Of a stretch of DNA of 64,000 bases, positions 1-11,273 are shown piece after piece. The notes under the pieces were generated by a model. That model did not search any database. It was not told the DNA's origin and saw only the letters and a program-made list of their open reading frames with translations. The DNA is taken from assembly GCF_028009165.1 (NCBI RefSeq), contig NC_079245.1, positions 3,348,001 to 3,412,000 on the forward strand. The letters are read 5' to 3'. Within the stretch, counting starts at the first letter, position 1. Each line of letters opens with the position of its first letter. The translations under genes were made by a program, and so were the position numbers. The stretch is from Akanthomyces muscarius (taxonomy: Eukaryota > Ascomycota > Sordariomycetes > Hypocreales > Cordycipitaceae).

Positions 1-402
1 CAAGAAGCAAAAGGGAAAGTCTAGAACACTGAGGGCCAGGTACACGCCAATAGCGGACTTTCCGTAATCCTTGAACAGTTTCTTCAGTCGTTGCGACAGT
101 GAGAGGGGCTTTGCCTTTTCTCCGTCTGTGGTGCTACGCCTCCAAGCGGAGAAGCGAAAGCCTCTCCTGGATGCCGGCGCCCATCCAGGTGCTGCCGCCC
201 GCAATCCTATGGGCTGCAACGGGTGAAGCGGTGTCGCAGAGCGTCGCGAGGCACCGGAGTTGATCGGGCTACGCCGAACAATGCTGCGCTGTGTGGTGGT
301 ATAGAGGCGTCGCCAAGCACCTTGCCAGGCGCCCGATGGCACCTTCATGATGTTCGAGGCTTGCTGAGCAGACCCAGAGCCTTGTAGTAGGTGTCGTAGC
401 AT
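1..402 (-). CDS. DUF1279/FAM210-type mitochondrial membrane protein, 5' part only
   Basis: This CDS runs off the left edge. The ATG at 402-400 opens 134 codons that are still open at base 1. The first ~100 residues are rich in Arg, Ser and Ala with almost no acidic residues, as expected of a mitochondrial presequence. They are followed by a basic stretch and then the recognisable start of the DUF1279 domain, LFKDYGKSAIGVYLALSVLD, leading into the first membrane helix. The family includes yeast Nat2 (YGR147C) and animal FAM210 proteins of the mitochondrial inner membrane; its biochemical role is poorly defined. The family call is from the motif; the targeting is inferred from composition. The C-terminal half lies outside the window. 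Confidence 0.8.
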   Translation of the reverse strand, partial: MLRHLLQGSGSAQQASNIMKVPSGAWQGAWRRLYTTTQRSIVRRSPINSGASRRSATPLHPLQPIGLRAAAPGWAPASRRGFRFSAWRRSTTDGEKAKPLSLSQRLKKLFKDYGKSAIGVYLALSVLDFPFCFL

Positions 403-1645
403 TGTGGCGTCCGAGACTCGAACCCTATGCAATAAAGCAATGTTCTAGATGAGTCGGAGATGGTCCAGGTGGTTTTAAACACTAGAAGCGCGGCACCGGC
501 CCTTGGAGAGGTACGGAGGTTCGGAGTGGGAGCTTCTCGGAGCTATCGGGGTCTTTGCGGTCCGTGACGGTCGGGAGCTGCGGTCGTCGATCGAGTATGC
601 AGGCGACAGTCCTCTTCTTAGTTGCCACCTCTGGTAGTTGTCGACTGAGTGTTTCAATTGCCCGGCTAGAGAGCCTTACAGGGTCGCGTGATGCGCTCGA
701 TGTCCAAAGTTGGGGTTTCGCCCTTTTCTGAGGCCAGAATTTTGATGATGTCGCCGCCCAGGGTCTGGCGGGGCCTTGCCACTCCCGAGCGTCACGTGGG
801 CCAAAGCTGATGCCAGGCCACGTCCTGAGGCGCACTTCCAGCTGATGATGGTTGAATGGCATGCCGAACTAAAATGTCAGTCATTTTGTTAGATCCTTTA
901 TGCGAGAGGCTGTTGAGATGGATTTGATCGATCCTTGAAATATCGGCTGTTGTTGTCGTTCGATAGCTCCCTGCATCGGAGCGAAATCGGCGGCGTGTAA
1001 GTGAGCTTCCGCCGGCCGCACGACCTGCCAGCAAACGGCGATGCGCCGCGTTCGCAGCACGTTCCATTTTCGTAAAGAATCCTCGCTAAACAGGCTAATT
1101 ATAGTACTCTGATGTCAAAACGTGCTCGGCTGAAGAATTAGATGCTGTAAACCCGAGCCGAGTCCGACCTGTGATGCCATCGCAGCTGCCATGCCAGCAG
1201 GTCATGACCTTGGCATCAGTGCCTACCGAGCCACGTGATGCTATTTCTTCTCTTCTCTCCCGGTTGTCCCTTTTCCTCAATGATGCTGCGCATCTCATGG
1301 AGTTCTCTCCGTTCGCTCGTTTCATCTTGTTCCTTATGTCTGCTGCGCAGCTTTCGCTGCATTTCGCTCGTTTGGTCAGGCGAGCATACAATGGCAAAAA
1401 TTGCCACGACGTACGGCAGAAAGCGTACATCAGCTCGCATGTTGGATGGAAGAAGACAACGGCAAAGCTTCTTAGCATCATTTAGCTCTTCCAAACCAGG
1501 TAGTCGCACTGCTCCGCCAGCTGCTGGCTGTCTATTAAACTGACGAGACTGTTCTCTAGATACAACCCAATCAGTCCTAAATTCTTCCCCATCATCACTA
1601 CAGCATTCCTCAACAGTTGTTAAAAGCATTCAACAGATTGTTTCA
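403..1645. other. intergenic region, divergent promoters
   Basis: About 1.24 kb separates the DUF1279 gene on the minus strand from the unknown gene on the plus strand. Several overlapping ORFs of 60-140 codons exist on both strands, but none shows a recognisable domain or splice logic. It probably holds the two promoters and 5' leaders. Confidence 0.6.
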
Positions 1646-2983
1646 ATGCATACAACATCTGCAGCTATGTCCTCCGCCATTGGGCACCACGAGTATCGCG
1701 CCACGCCAAGACTAGTGCCAATCGTCAGTCCCCGTCGTCTGCTATTCTCGACCCCTAACAAACCAATTGCACTATTTGCAGCTGAAGAATCAGACAATCC
1801 TTCGACAAACCTGTCACAAATTCCGCTGATATCCCATACTGGGGAGGTTGTTGGCTCCAGCGCGTACGACAGTGCTGCAATTGGCATCGACGCCACGGAA
1901 TGGGATCAAGGCACGCCGGCTGCCTTGAAAACTCTTAGCCCGGTCGATCTCGACGACAAGATCTCAGCTATTCTAGCGGCAACAGCCTTGTTTAAGTCAC
2001 TACCACACTCCACTACTCCTCAACTCTCGACGGATGTATCTCGAGCCCTCAGTAATATGGGCCGCCAGCCGGTCGAGGCTCTACAAGTTTCAAAGAAAAC
2101 CAAAGTTCAAAAGATGGCAAAAGAGGCCACGCCCGAGCTCCAGAAACGAAGCTTGTCCCCAAGCAAAGCCTCAGTCGAATCCCCAACCGAACAGTTGGCA
2201 TTGATGCCGGACCAACTTAACACCATCGAGCTTCGCCTCAATGAAGGCAACAACCTCAATCGAAGAAAGGTACAGAAAATTGTAGGAGGTAGCATAAGAA
2301 GAAAGCCAGTCAACTGTCAAATCCAACCTGTGCGCCAAAGTATAGTTGACAACTATCACGGATCGAATGGACGGATTGACAGTCGGCTAGATGGCCCCAA
2401 AGACTACGTTTGCACCTATCCGCGAGATCCTTTTGGGGAGGAAACAAGCTTCGAAGAAAACCTCTCTGATGGACTATTGTCGGAGTGCCCGACAGGTTCG
2501 TCAACGCCGAGGACAATAGCATCGACGACACGACTCCACCGGATAGATGAGGACGACGATGATCTCTCCGTCTACTTGAAGCCTGAGCATGAGACCTTGC
2601 CTGCCGAGGACTTGGTTAGCAGCCTGCAAACTGCGGCTTCGTACGCGGGGGTGGCTGCCATTGCACCAGCACACGGACATCGTCGGGTAAAGAAACATCC
2701 GTCGCCAAGCAAGAAGGCATTGGAGGATCTGGAAGTAGCTTTCGCCGTTTATGCCAGACTCAAACCTTTGGAGGGTGGAGACGAAACCGACGAGCTGGCC
2801 AAAGACGGTCTCGCAGCACTTGCAGTTTCCGACCACAATAAAGTAATGCGACGTGAGACGAAAACCTCTATTGCCAAACCAGCACACTCCATCGGCCGTG
2901 GCGGCGCGTACAGAATTCGGCGTAGCTTGCCGCTTCGCGCTTCTCTGACAAAGAGCCATGATTTTGATGAATTAGGAAATTAA
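1646..2983 (+). CDS. hypothetical disordered protein, 445 aa
   Basis: This is a single uninterrupted reading frame of 445 codons with ordinary codon use. I do not recognise a family. The protein is mostly polar and looks intrinsically disordered. It contains Ser-Pro-rich stretches, a basic patch with NRRKVQKIVGGSIRRK near residues 206-220, an acidic run IDEDDDDLS near 303-311, a short helical, Ala-rich segment near 330-345, another helical segment KKALEDLEVAFAVYARLKPL around 360-380, and a basic Arg-rich C-terminus. There is no signal peptide or membrane helix. An ATG eight codons in (MSSAIGHHEY) is an alternative start. It is probably a lineage-restricted nuclear or scaffold protein, but that is only a guess from composition. 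Confidence 0.6.
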   Translation: MHTTSAAMSSAIGHHEYRATPRLVPIVSPRRLLFSTPNKPIALFAAEESDNPSTNLSQIPLISHTGEVVGSSAYDSAAIGIDATEWDQGTPAALKTLSPVDLDDKISAILAATALFKSLPHSTTPQLSTDVSRALSNMGRQPVEALQVSKKTKVQKMAKEATPELQKRSLSPSKASVESPTEQLALMPDQLNTIELRLNEGNNLNRRKVQKIVGGSIRRKPVNCQIQPVRQSIVDNYHGSNGRIDSRLDGPKDYVCTYPRDPFGEETSFEENLSDGLLSECPTGSSTPRTIASTTRLHRIDEDDDDLSVYLKPEHETLPAEDLVSSLQTAASYAGVAAIAPAHGHRRVKKHPSPSKKALEDLEVAFAVYARLKPLEGGDETDELAKDGLAALAVSDHNKVMRRETKTSIAKPAHSIGRGGAYRIRRSLPLRASLTKSHDFDELGN

Positions 2984-3189
2984 AGTGGCCATGTTCCAAC
3001 AGCGCGAGGGTCAATTGCTCGGTTGTCGGTTTTTGGAGCCCGCACATCAGGGCTAGGATAATAATTTGGGCACAAAGAGGACAAGTTGAATTTGCGGATA
3101 TAATAGTATAATTTAATAACTCGAAGCTAAAACTAAAAACAAAATTTAAATCATTATGCTATCATAAAGGGTATCGGTGCTTGAAATGA

Positions 3190-3586
3190 CTAGTAATGGT
3201 GGTGGTGAGAGCCACGACCGTCGGTTCCGTGCATGCGGCGAGTTCCAGCGGCCTGTTGTGGGTACTTGTATTAATGGATTGGCCGTGGGGTGATTTGTGG
3301 ATGGAAGTGGGAAACGTACCTTGACGCCAGGACGGTTGGTAAGGCTACCGCGAAGCTTCAGAAGAGCTCCGGAGATTTTGTCGCCGAGGCTGGGCTTGCG
3401 CTGGTGGTGGTGCTGCACGACAGGGCGACGAGAGAAGAGGCCTCTGCGGCGAGGAGCAGCGGTAGTGGTGGTGGTTGTGGTGTGATGTGTGGTATGGTGA
3501 TGCGCAGGGCGGCGTGAAAAGAGACCTCTGCGCTTGGGAGGAGCAGCGACAGTGGTGTGGTGGTGCTTGCGGTGGGAGAAGGGCAT
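3190..3586 (-). CDS. small His/Arg-rich fungal protein with conserved GTDGRG tail
   Basis: The CDS is complement(join(3190..3252,3320..3586)), 109 aa. The intron has a GTACGT donor and an ACAACAG acceptor; splicing in phase 0 replaces a long unspliced tail by AAGTRRMHGTDGRGSHHHY and a stop. The N-terminal half carries His and Thr runs and two copies of RRGLFSRRP (residues ~19-27 and ~47-55). The C-terminal half, KPSLGDKISGALLKLRGSLT followed by the GTRRMHGTDGRG end, resembles a class of small ascomycete proteins of unknown function that I know only from memory. The protein is soluble and very basic. The TATA box about 130 bp upstream suggests an inducible, strongly expressed gene. Function is unknown. 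Confidence 0.75.
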
Positions 3587-4542
3587 CTTGGATGATTTGA
3601 AAATGAAGTTTTACAGAATTGTAGAGAAGATGGCTGAAGCTGTTTGTTTGTAGCTTTGGATGGGGGTGAGTTTGATGAGGATAGTGAAGTGTGGCTAGTG
3701 AGAGGGAACAGCGCGTCTTTATACATCTTTCACACGACCGGCTCTGGGCGACAGCCACCCTCTTTCACGATAATGATTGTATTATGACGAACCGGATGAA
3801 CGCCATGTTGTCTCACGGCAAACCAAGGCGCGCATGATGCAAGATCCCAGCGTGAGAGGAGGTATACGGGCGGCCTGTTAAGCCACCAAAAACTTGGCTT
3901 TGGCGCGGGCTGGCCAAACAGGGAAGGGATCTGTGGCGTGTGTGGAGAGCGCAACGTGTGGCTGGAGACGTCACCAGCAGGGAATCGTGTGCTCAAAATC
4001 AGGGTTTGTGGCGCATTCTGGGCCACAATCTTTTGCAACGGTCACTAGAGCGAATGATCTGGCCGCCTTGTTTTTTTTCTTTGGTCGCTGCTATCATTAG
4101 ATTGCGTTTTGCGGGCGTGAACACGGGGGTTGTGGCTGAGTGGCACGAGTGGCTTGGGGAAGAAATGTTGGACCCTGGGGTACATAAGGGCTGGGTGATG
4201 AAGATGTGACGTAGTGATGCGAGTTGATACTGGGTACGCAAGTAGATCAATATGTCATATAGTCTGAAATTATCTCAACTTTTTCGTGTCACACGTTGCA
4301 CATCACTCGGCAGGTGTAGAAAAAAATGGCGTAACAAGTTTAAAATTAAAACAAGAAAAGCTATACAGTCCAGGTATCTATGGTAAGTCGTCCTCCCGCG
4401 CCCACTTCCTACCCATCCAACTTCTAGGCGGTCTAGACAAATATTCTTTTTTTTTCTTAACAAGTGAAATTCGCGGGGGATAAAAACTTGCGCCATCCCA
4501 AAACCGCAACACAAGTGGCCTACCGACAACAGATCATTCTGT
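3587..4542. other. intergenic region
   Basis: About 950 bp contain the upstream region of the small His-rich gene and the 3' flank of the tyrosine phosphatase gene. No credible coding sequence is present. Confidence 0.6.
3718..3723 (-). promoter_or_regulatory. TATA box of the small His-rich gene
   Basis: A perfect TATAAA on the minus strand lies about 132 bp before the ATG at 3586, with a pyrimidine-rich leader between them. Position and match suggest a core promoter; this is inference from sequence only. Confidence 0.5.
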
Positions 4543-5464
4543 CTATTCAGTCCGCATGTTCACCTTGAGCGTCGCGAGGTCTTCCTCGGAGAAGCCCAGG
4601 CCCTCGGCGGACGTGATGTAGCCGTCCCAGCCGCCGAAACTCTCGTCGAGCGCTTCGAGGAACGCGTCCCAGTACTCGGGCCGCAGCTGCACGAGGTTGT
4701 AGAAGCCCGGCGTCTCCGGGTCGGTGATGCCGACCGTGTTCATGGCAAAGGGCATGAGCTTGTCGCGGACGGGCTCGATGCCGATGCGCGAGAGCATGTA
4801 GTCGCGGACGGCGGCCTCGGGCGGCGACCCGGCGAGGTGGTGCAAGAGGCCCGCGAGGACACCTGTGCGATCACGACCGGCTGTATTCGTCGTACCCTTG
4901 CTGTCAGCCATCATTCGTGCGCGGCTTCCACATGTATCCCAGCCTTGCCAACTTACCAGAGCAGTGAAACAGCATCGGCTCGCGCGGCTTGTCGCGCACG
5001 TGCTCCAGGACGGCCGCAAACGTGGGCGCGTACGCCAGCGCGACGTTGAGGTACTGCGTCTTCCAGGCGGCGATGCCCTCGGCGGCGGCAAAGTCGGCGA
5101 GCGTCGGCGTCGGGTACTCGCCGCGTGCCGGCCGCCAGACGTTTTCGACGCCCGGGATGGCCGGGTCGGGGGTCCCGTCGCGCTCGGCGCCCTCGCGGCG
5201 CAAGTCGTAGACGTGCCGGACGTGCGCCGCCAGCCACGCCAGCGCCTCGGGGTCCCTTCCCGCGTACTCGAGCGTGCCGCAGCGGTACACGCGGCCGGCC
5301 GGTATGGCGCTGCCGGGCACGGCGCCGGCGTCGCGCAGGTTGAGCAGCGAGCGCGAGGGGATGAATGGCGCCGACGTCAGCACCGGCAGGAACTGCTCGG
5401 GCGGGATGACGGTGCGGACGTCGGTGGCCGCGAGGGCGTCGACGGCGGCGGTGTCAAGCGGCAT
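4543..5464 (-). CDS. tyrosine/dual-specificity protein phosphatase (bacterial-type Y_phosphatase3 fold)
   Basis: The CDS is complement(join(4543..4880,4957..5464)), 281 aa. Splicing of a GTAAGT...AATACAG intron in phase 1 creates the catalytic loop HCSAGRDRTG (about residues 166-175), a textbook CX5R signature with nucleophilic Cys and phosphate-binding Arg. Before it are the LNLRDAG motif (about 41-47), the YRCGTLEYAG segment and YDLRREGA, a layout shared with the bacterial-style protein tyrosine phosphatases (MptpB/IphP-like) common in fungi. After it follows an all-helical C-terminal half. No signal peptide or membrane helix is seen, so it is probably cytosolic. Substrates of this family may be phosphotyrosine proteins or phosphoinositides. 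The reading frame is very GC-rich. Confidence 0.88.
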
Positions 5465-6037
5465 TGTGTTTCGTTATTCCTAAAAAGAAAGGGCAAATAA
5501 AAGGAAAGGGGAGGGGAAACAAATTTGTAGCTTCAGGATATGCAGCAAGGTAAGTTTGGTAGAGCGGATGCCGAGTTGTCGACCGGGATTGCCAAGACGT
5601 ATCGCGCGCCGTGTATAAGCTCTTCGGCGAGCAAGTGATGCGAGTGGTTGATTATCACGAACGTGACTGTAGAAGGGTAACACAAGTACAACGATTGATG
5701 GCCTCAAAACATCCGCATGGTATACCAAAAAAAAAAAGCTATGAGTGAGCATCAGGAAAACACAAAAAGCCTTCGTTCGACAAAAGGGCCGCCTGCCACG
5801 GTCCGATGCGCTAGAGGCGGGGGTGGTGCCTTGGTTTGGGCGGCGGGGTACGTACGGAGTAAACTTGAACCCAACAAACCTTCCCAGCATGTAAGTAGAC
5901 TAGCCCAATTGGCTCCCTTTGACAGCTACTTTATCAAAAAAACTTCAAGGCGCCTTATCGCAGGAGTCTCGAATACAAATTCTCGCACGTTGGTGGACTA
6001 TCAATCTGCTCAGTGAGCTCATCGCAAGAGGTGCCCT
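5465..6037. other. divergent promoter region
   Basis: About 570 bp separate the phosphatase gene (minus) and the amidohydrolase gene (plus). No coding sequence is supported; the stretch probably carries both promoters. Confidence 0.6.
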
Positions 6038-8045
6038 GTGAGGATGGACGCTCCGGGTGACAAGGTCGGTAAGGGCCTGGCGACAGACACTCCGCCATCC
6101 GATGAAAGGCCCAGTAGTGCAGTGAAACCACCAAAGGGACGTTATGGCATGGGGACCATCCTATCTTTGTTGGTCGCCGTGTCGCTTGTCGCGCTTGGCT
6201 TGCGGGCCAAGTACCACCACGCCGGCGCCGGCGACGACCATGATTCACAGACATACTGCTACACTGGCGTACAGACGCTCCACAGCGACCAGCCCGTCGC
6301 GCAGTGCTTCACCGTCGCCAACGGCCTCTTCACCGCAGTCACATCCGGTAGCGAGCCAGAGCTAAAACGACGCAGCAGCGAGGACACCACCACCGCGGCC
6401 GTCGATGGTTTCGTCATCCCAGGCCTGTGGGACGGCCACGGTCACCTGGTCGACTATGGCGAGATGCTGGTCAACGTCGACCTCTTTGGCGTCGCGACGC
6501 TCGACGACATGCGCGCGCGCCTTCGGGACCACGTCGCGCAGCATCCCGGGTCCGGCACCAAGGAGCGCTGGCTGCGCGGCATTGGCTGGGACCAGACCGA
6601 CTTTGGCCGCATGCCTACCGCTGTACGTACCGAGAAGAAAACCCTTGCGCTTTCTCATCGTCAAATCTTTGTTTGCAAGGTAAGAGGCTAACAGCTCCTT
6701 GCCAGGCCGACATTGAAGAGGACCCCGCGCTCCGCGGCATCTACCTCTTCGTCGACCGCATCGACGGGCACTGCGCGCTCGTCTCCCAGGCCGTGCTGGA
6801 CCTGCTGCCGGACCCGATCCCGGACGTCCCCGGCGGTGAGGTCGTCCGCGACCCGCCCGGCCTGGGCGTCTTCTGCGACAACGCGCTCGGCATGATCCTC
6901 GCGCACTACCCCAAGCCCGACGACGCCACCAAGACGAGGTACGTCAAGGCGGCCATGCGCGCGCTCAACGCCGTCGGCCTCGTGGGCATGCACAATGCCG
7001 GCACGGACCCGGCCACCGTGGACCTGCTCCGGAGTCTGGCGGGCGGCGACGACTGGACGGTGCGCGTGTACGCGATGCGGGAGTGCGCGGCGCGGAATAC
7101 CTTTTGCGCCGCCGACGCGACCAGGGTGGAGCGGGACGACGGGCTCCTCAACGTCCGCAGCGTGAAGCTCTTTGCAGGTATGGGTCGCTTTTTCTTCTAC
7201 TCTCGTCTTGCATCGATTGTTCCGCGCATCTGACTGTGAATGCAAAACTAGACGGCGCCCTGGGAAGCTGGGGTGCTGCCATGCTCGAGCCCTACGCCGA
7301 CGACCCCTCGACCACGGGCTCCCTGCTCATCGACGAGACGGCCCTCGCGGCCGTCACCAAGCAGTGGGCCGCGGCCGGCTTCCAGGTCAACATCCACGCC
7401 ATCGGCGACCGCGCCAACCGCGCCGCCATTGACGCCTTCGAGGCCGCTCTGCGCCAAGAATGCGGCCCCTCTGCCAATCTGGCGACCTGCGAGCACAACC
7501 GCCGCTTCCGCATCGAGCACGCGCAAATCATCACCCCCGAGGACCAGCAGCGCCTGCACTCGCTGCGCGTCATCCCGTCCATCCAGCCCACGCACGCCAC
7601 CTCCGACATGCGGTACGCGGCCGCGCGGCTCGGCGCCGAGCGCACCAGCCGCGCCGCGTACCGGATGCGGTCGTTTCTGGACCTGCAGCCCGTGCTGGGC
7701 AGCGATTTCCCCGTGGAGCCGCCGAATCCGTTTCATGGGATGTACGCGGCCGTGGCGCGCAAGTCGCCCGCGACGGGCCTCGGGAGAGACGAGGATGGTG
7801 GCAAGGGGTGGCATACGGAGGAGGCGCTGACGCTGGAGCAGGCGCTGTGGGGGTTTACGGGAGCGCCGGCGTACGGAGGATTCCTGGAGGGCAAGGCTGG
7901 GCAGATTCGGGAGGGCGCGTATGCGGATTGGGTGGTGCTGGATGAGCCGTTCGACGGACAAGGGTTTGACGTGGAGAGCTTGCGGACGTTAAAGGTGAGG
8001 GAGACGTGGGTGGCTGGAAAGCGCGTGTACAAGAGAGATGATTGA
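6038..8045 (+). CDS. membrane-anchored amidohydrolase 3 family protein
   Basis: The CDS is join(6038..6622,6706..7177,7252..8045), 616 aa. Both introns are GT-AG (GTACGT...GCCAG and GTATGG...ACTAG), and splicing rebuilds the diagnostic KLFADGALGSWG segment. Metal-site motifs of the amidohydrolase superfamily are present in order: GLWDGHGHL (HxH, near 132-138), the KLFADGALG Lys, HAIGD, RIEHAQ and SDFPVE with the metal-binding Asp. A hydrophobic helix at about residues 35-52 follows a short basic N-terminus, so the enzyme is probably a type II membrane protein or is secreted into a compartment. The closest known group is the YtcJ/amidohydrolase-3 family, which hydrolyses C-N bonds of varied substrates. 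The substrate cannot be told from sequence. Confidence 0.9.
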
Positions 8046-8095
8046 GACGGGGGTATGATGACATTGGTTAAGAGGGGTGCAAGTACATATTCAGT

Positions 8096-8174
8096 GCTTT
8101 GCGGCAGAGTACAACGCATGTGAATTACACGCAAAATGCTTTGTGGCAGAGTACAATGCATGTGAATTACATGC
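8096..8174. repeat. 42-bp-period tandem duplication in the 3' flank
   Basis: Two 37-bp copies (8096-8132 and 8138-8174) are separated by 5 bp just after the amidohydrolase stop. They differ at exactly three positions, each C in the first copy and T in the second, and each C is followed by G. Confidence 0.9.
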
Positions 8175-8284
8175 TAGTGGATAATTTTTGGATATTTGGG
8201 ATATACAGCAAATTAGCGAACAATTCGATGAAAAACAAGTTCAACAAACATGATTGGTGTCATTCCTTTTGACCCGGAAACAGA

Positions 8285-9896
8285 TTACGCTTGAATAATG
8301 CATTTAGATTCCACCCACTTCGCAAACTTGACCGTCGGCATGTCGACGGCCCTCCAGAAAATGTCGGAGCACCACACCACCGTGGGGATACAAAAGACCG
8401 CACCGAGCACGAAACCTGCGTTGTACCAGTTGCCGTCGACGCCGGTGATGGCGTAGGCCATTCTCTCCCAGTGGTAGCCGATGCAGTGCATGGCCGGGCC
8501 GTGCATGAGGTAGATGGCGTAGGAGAGCTTGCCGAAGTACTGCACGAAGCCGGTGTTGAAGAAGGCCTGCCACGAAGGCGAGTGGCCAACGGCAAGAGCA
8601 AAGATGACGGCGCCTATTGACTGGTAGTAGCGATAAGACTCCTCCTGCCACCACGAAGGAATCTGTGCGTGCAGCCAGATCCAGCCAGGTGTGATGTTGC
8701 CCTTGAGATCGGGCTGGCACATCAAGTAGAGTCCAAGGATGCTGAGGCTACTCCAGAAGACACCCTTCCAGCGAGGACGAGATGCCGCGGGGGTCTCGTG
8801 GACTGGGAGGTCGGAAGTGGCCGGTGGGGGTTTATGGGCGCCGCGGATTAAGTCCATTTCGGCAAGGACCATGCCGCAAAGAAATAGGAGCAGCTCCCAA
8901 CGCGACTGTGTGTAGACGTACCACATGATGCCGCCAACGGTTAGAAATCGAAACTTGGTTTGCAGGCGCGCGGTCCCGATGAGGACGAGGAATAGGTACA
9001 AGGAGCAACGGAATTCGACAGGGATCGTCCAGAGATGCACGTCGTAGGCTAGAAGAGGTATGTGTGAGTAGCCGAGCGTCTTGTGAGCGACAGTGAGACT
9101 TACAAGTGCTACCGCCATATTTGTCCCAATCAAACACGTGAACGAAGCGATACATGTGCTTGGCCCAATCGAGGTACTGGTCGGAAGCAAACTCCATTCG
9201 CTGGGGGTGTGTTTCGACGACATTCTTCATGTACGTCTTGTCCGAGGCAAACTCTCGCGTCCATTCGTAGGCACCAATGCGCAACAGGCAAACGATGAGG
9301 AACGTGGAAATGGCTGTGGGCAAGTACAGGCGGATGCCGCGGCGGAAGATCAAGGAGCTGAGTGCATTGCCAAAGTCGGCCGAGGAGCGGCTGCGCGCCA
9401 GCTTGAGCGGCCGGTATGAGAGAGCATATCCGGAAATGACGAAGAACAAGCAGACGGCGGGCGGTCCCTGGTACCAAATGCGGACAAATGGCAGCTTGAG
9501 AAAGTGGTAGTTGGACTCGCCGGCGCCCCAGCCCTCGGCAATGACAAAGGCCTGGTAGAAGTAGTGACAGAAGAAGACAAACAGAGCGGCGAGGCCGCGC
9601 ATGCCGTCTAGGTAGGCCGTGGGCGAGAGTTTGGCCGGGCGAATCTGCTCGCGGGCGTGACGGCCCTGGAGGAAGCTGGGCACGAGGAAGAAGCCGAAGC
9701 GAACGAGCAGCGGCCGCCACGATGTCGACCGGGCGAAAATCCAGGGTGCGGTGAGGAGGCGGGAGACGCGGAACCGGGTCCAGGAGGAGCGAGTCTTTTC
9801 GTCAAAGAGGTCGCCGTCGCTCTCGGTGTCAGAAACATGCTCGGCCAAGAGACCCAGCTTCTCCTCATGCTGAGGGCCCTGATCGCTACTCGACAT
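8285..9896 (-). CDS. acyltransferase 3 family membrane protein
   Basis: The CDS is complement(join(8285..9048,9104..9896)), 518 aa. The single intron has a GTAAGT donor and a TTCTAG acceptor in phase 1 and joins YGGST to SYDVHLWTIPVEF. After a cytosolic N-terminus of about 90 residues comes LDGMRGLAALFVFFCHYFYQ, the typical first helix of acyltransferase 3 proteins with the conserved His. Further helices include the GPPAVCLFFVISGYALSYR segment and HLWTIPVEFRCSLYLF. About ten membrane spans are visible. The family transfers acyl groups from the cytosol to sugars, sterols or secondary metabolites. Fungal members are common and mostly uncharacterised; the substrate is unknown. It is convergent with the amidohydrolase gene, with about 240 bp between stops. 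Confidence 0.9.
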
Positions 9897-11245
9897 TACG
9901 AAGGAGCTTGCATCAATGGAAGCGCTAAATGATGGATTGAAGAAGAGCTTGAAAACGAGTGCAACGCTGAGAACGAGAGCATGAAAAATGCAAGATCAAT
10001 CAAGGTGAGGAGTTGTAAACGGGCGCGTGTTGCAGCGACGAGGCTTGGCGGCCGGCAAGCAGTTGTGCGTTTACAGCTGCCAGAACGTCTTTTGGCAGAG
10101 GAAACGGGCGGGCACAAATGGGAAACACGCAGCAGCGAGGTGTACGGCGAAAAGGAAGGAGAGAGAGAAAGAAGGAGGGGAATTTCTTTGATTTTACAGC
10201 ATGCACATGGAGCGCCGGAGAGTAAGTTGCGAAATCAGAAACATTGAAACAAGCTCCCCCTTCGCCGCCCGAGGAGGAACTGCGAGGCATGGGGAGAATT
10301 GGTGGTGGGAGGGACGATCGCCTTGTGCTCTGTACCTGAGAAATGTAAGAATGGCTAGCTATGGCTGATCAGCGTGGAGCCTCAATACCAAGAGGTCGCT
10401 GGGAGGCGGGCACGCACGTCTCGAGACGATCTCTGACGGGTTGTGAAACAGCACGCCTGTTCTTCGATGTTAAAGAACCTGCCGTTCTAGGCGCGGCGCC
10501 GCCCCGACGGTCCACGTTGGCCAAACGAGGGCTGCTTCTGCCAAAAAGCATCATCCAGACCAGAGAAAACGGGTAATGAAGAAATGGTCAGCAAGACAGC
10601 AGAAGCGCCATTGATTGATCATGGCTGCCAGCCCGTCCCTGTAAGACACTCAACCTCTGTGAGAAATGGTCTAGTCGCGCCGGGACAAACGATTGGTATG
10701 CGTTCCAGGCAATCGAGTGCAACGCTCGGGCAAGACACGGGCACACGTCATGATTCAGCCGCTTGGGAGAGGAGAGCCCGGATGGAAGTGCCAAGCCGAG
10801 CGATGAAGAACATATTTCAAGAATTTAGAAAGAAACGGTAATGAAGAAGATATTGTGAAGCCCGGCTTGTTTCTGGCGAGCATGGCCCCTTGTTCCCCTT
10901 TCAGGAGCGCGGTCCCCTTTCCGGCCCCACCAGCCAACGCCAGAATCGCTGCCCTGTAGTTTATCAGGGGGGGGGGGAGGCAATTGCGCAAGTAAAGTAC
11001 CTAGAGGCGGGTTTTTGGACCAGAGTCAGAGAAATGGAACCTCAAAAATGACATTCTCAGAATGGCACTATTTCTAGCCAGAATCACCACTAAAACCCGC
11101 CCTTGATGAAGCGCGCGCCCACAGTTGTGGATGGATGGGTCTGGCAGCGGCCGGCTGGAGTGCGTGCCTCTCTCTCATCCCAAGGCAGGCAGTCCTTCCG
11201 CTGCACTATTTCGGCCGTCAGCACGTATCCGGAGCTTGACGAGGG

Positions 11246-11273
11246 TTTTTTTTTTTTTTTTTTTTTTTTTTTT
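11246..11273. repeat. poly-T tract of 28 bases
   Basis: An uninterrupted T run follows GAGGG and precedes CGTC. Such tracts occur in fungal promoters, but its length may be unreliable in assembly. Confidence 0.85.

Noticed and set aside
409..425. GGTTCGAGTC on the minus strand resembling a tRNA B box
   Set aside because: The flanks do not form a T stem and no box A lies at the right distance.
4865..5500. 211-codon plus-strand ORF
   Set aside because: It is antisense to the tyrosine phosphatase, is Arg/Gly-rich and lacks a domain.
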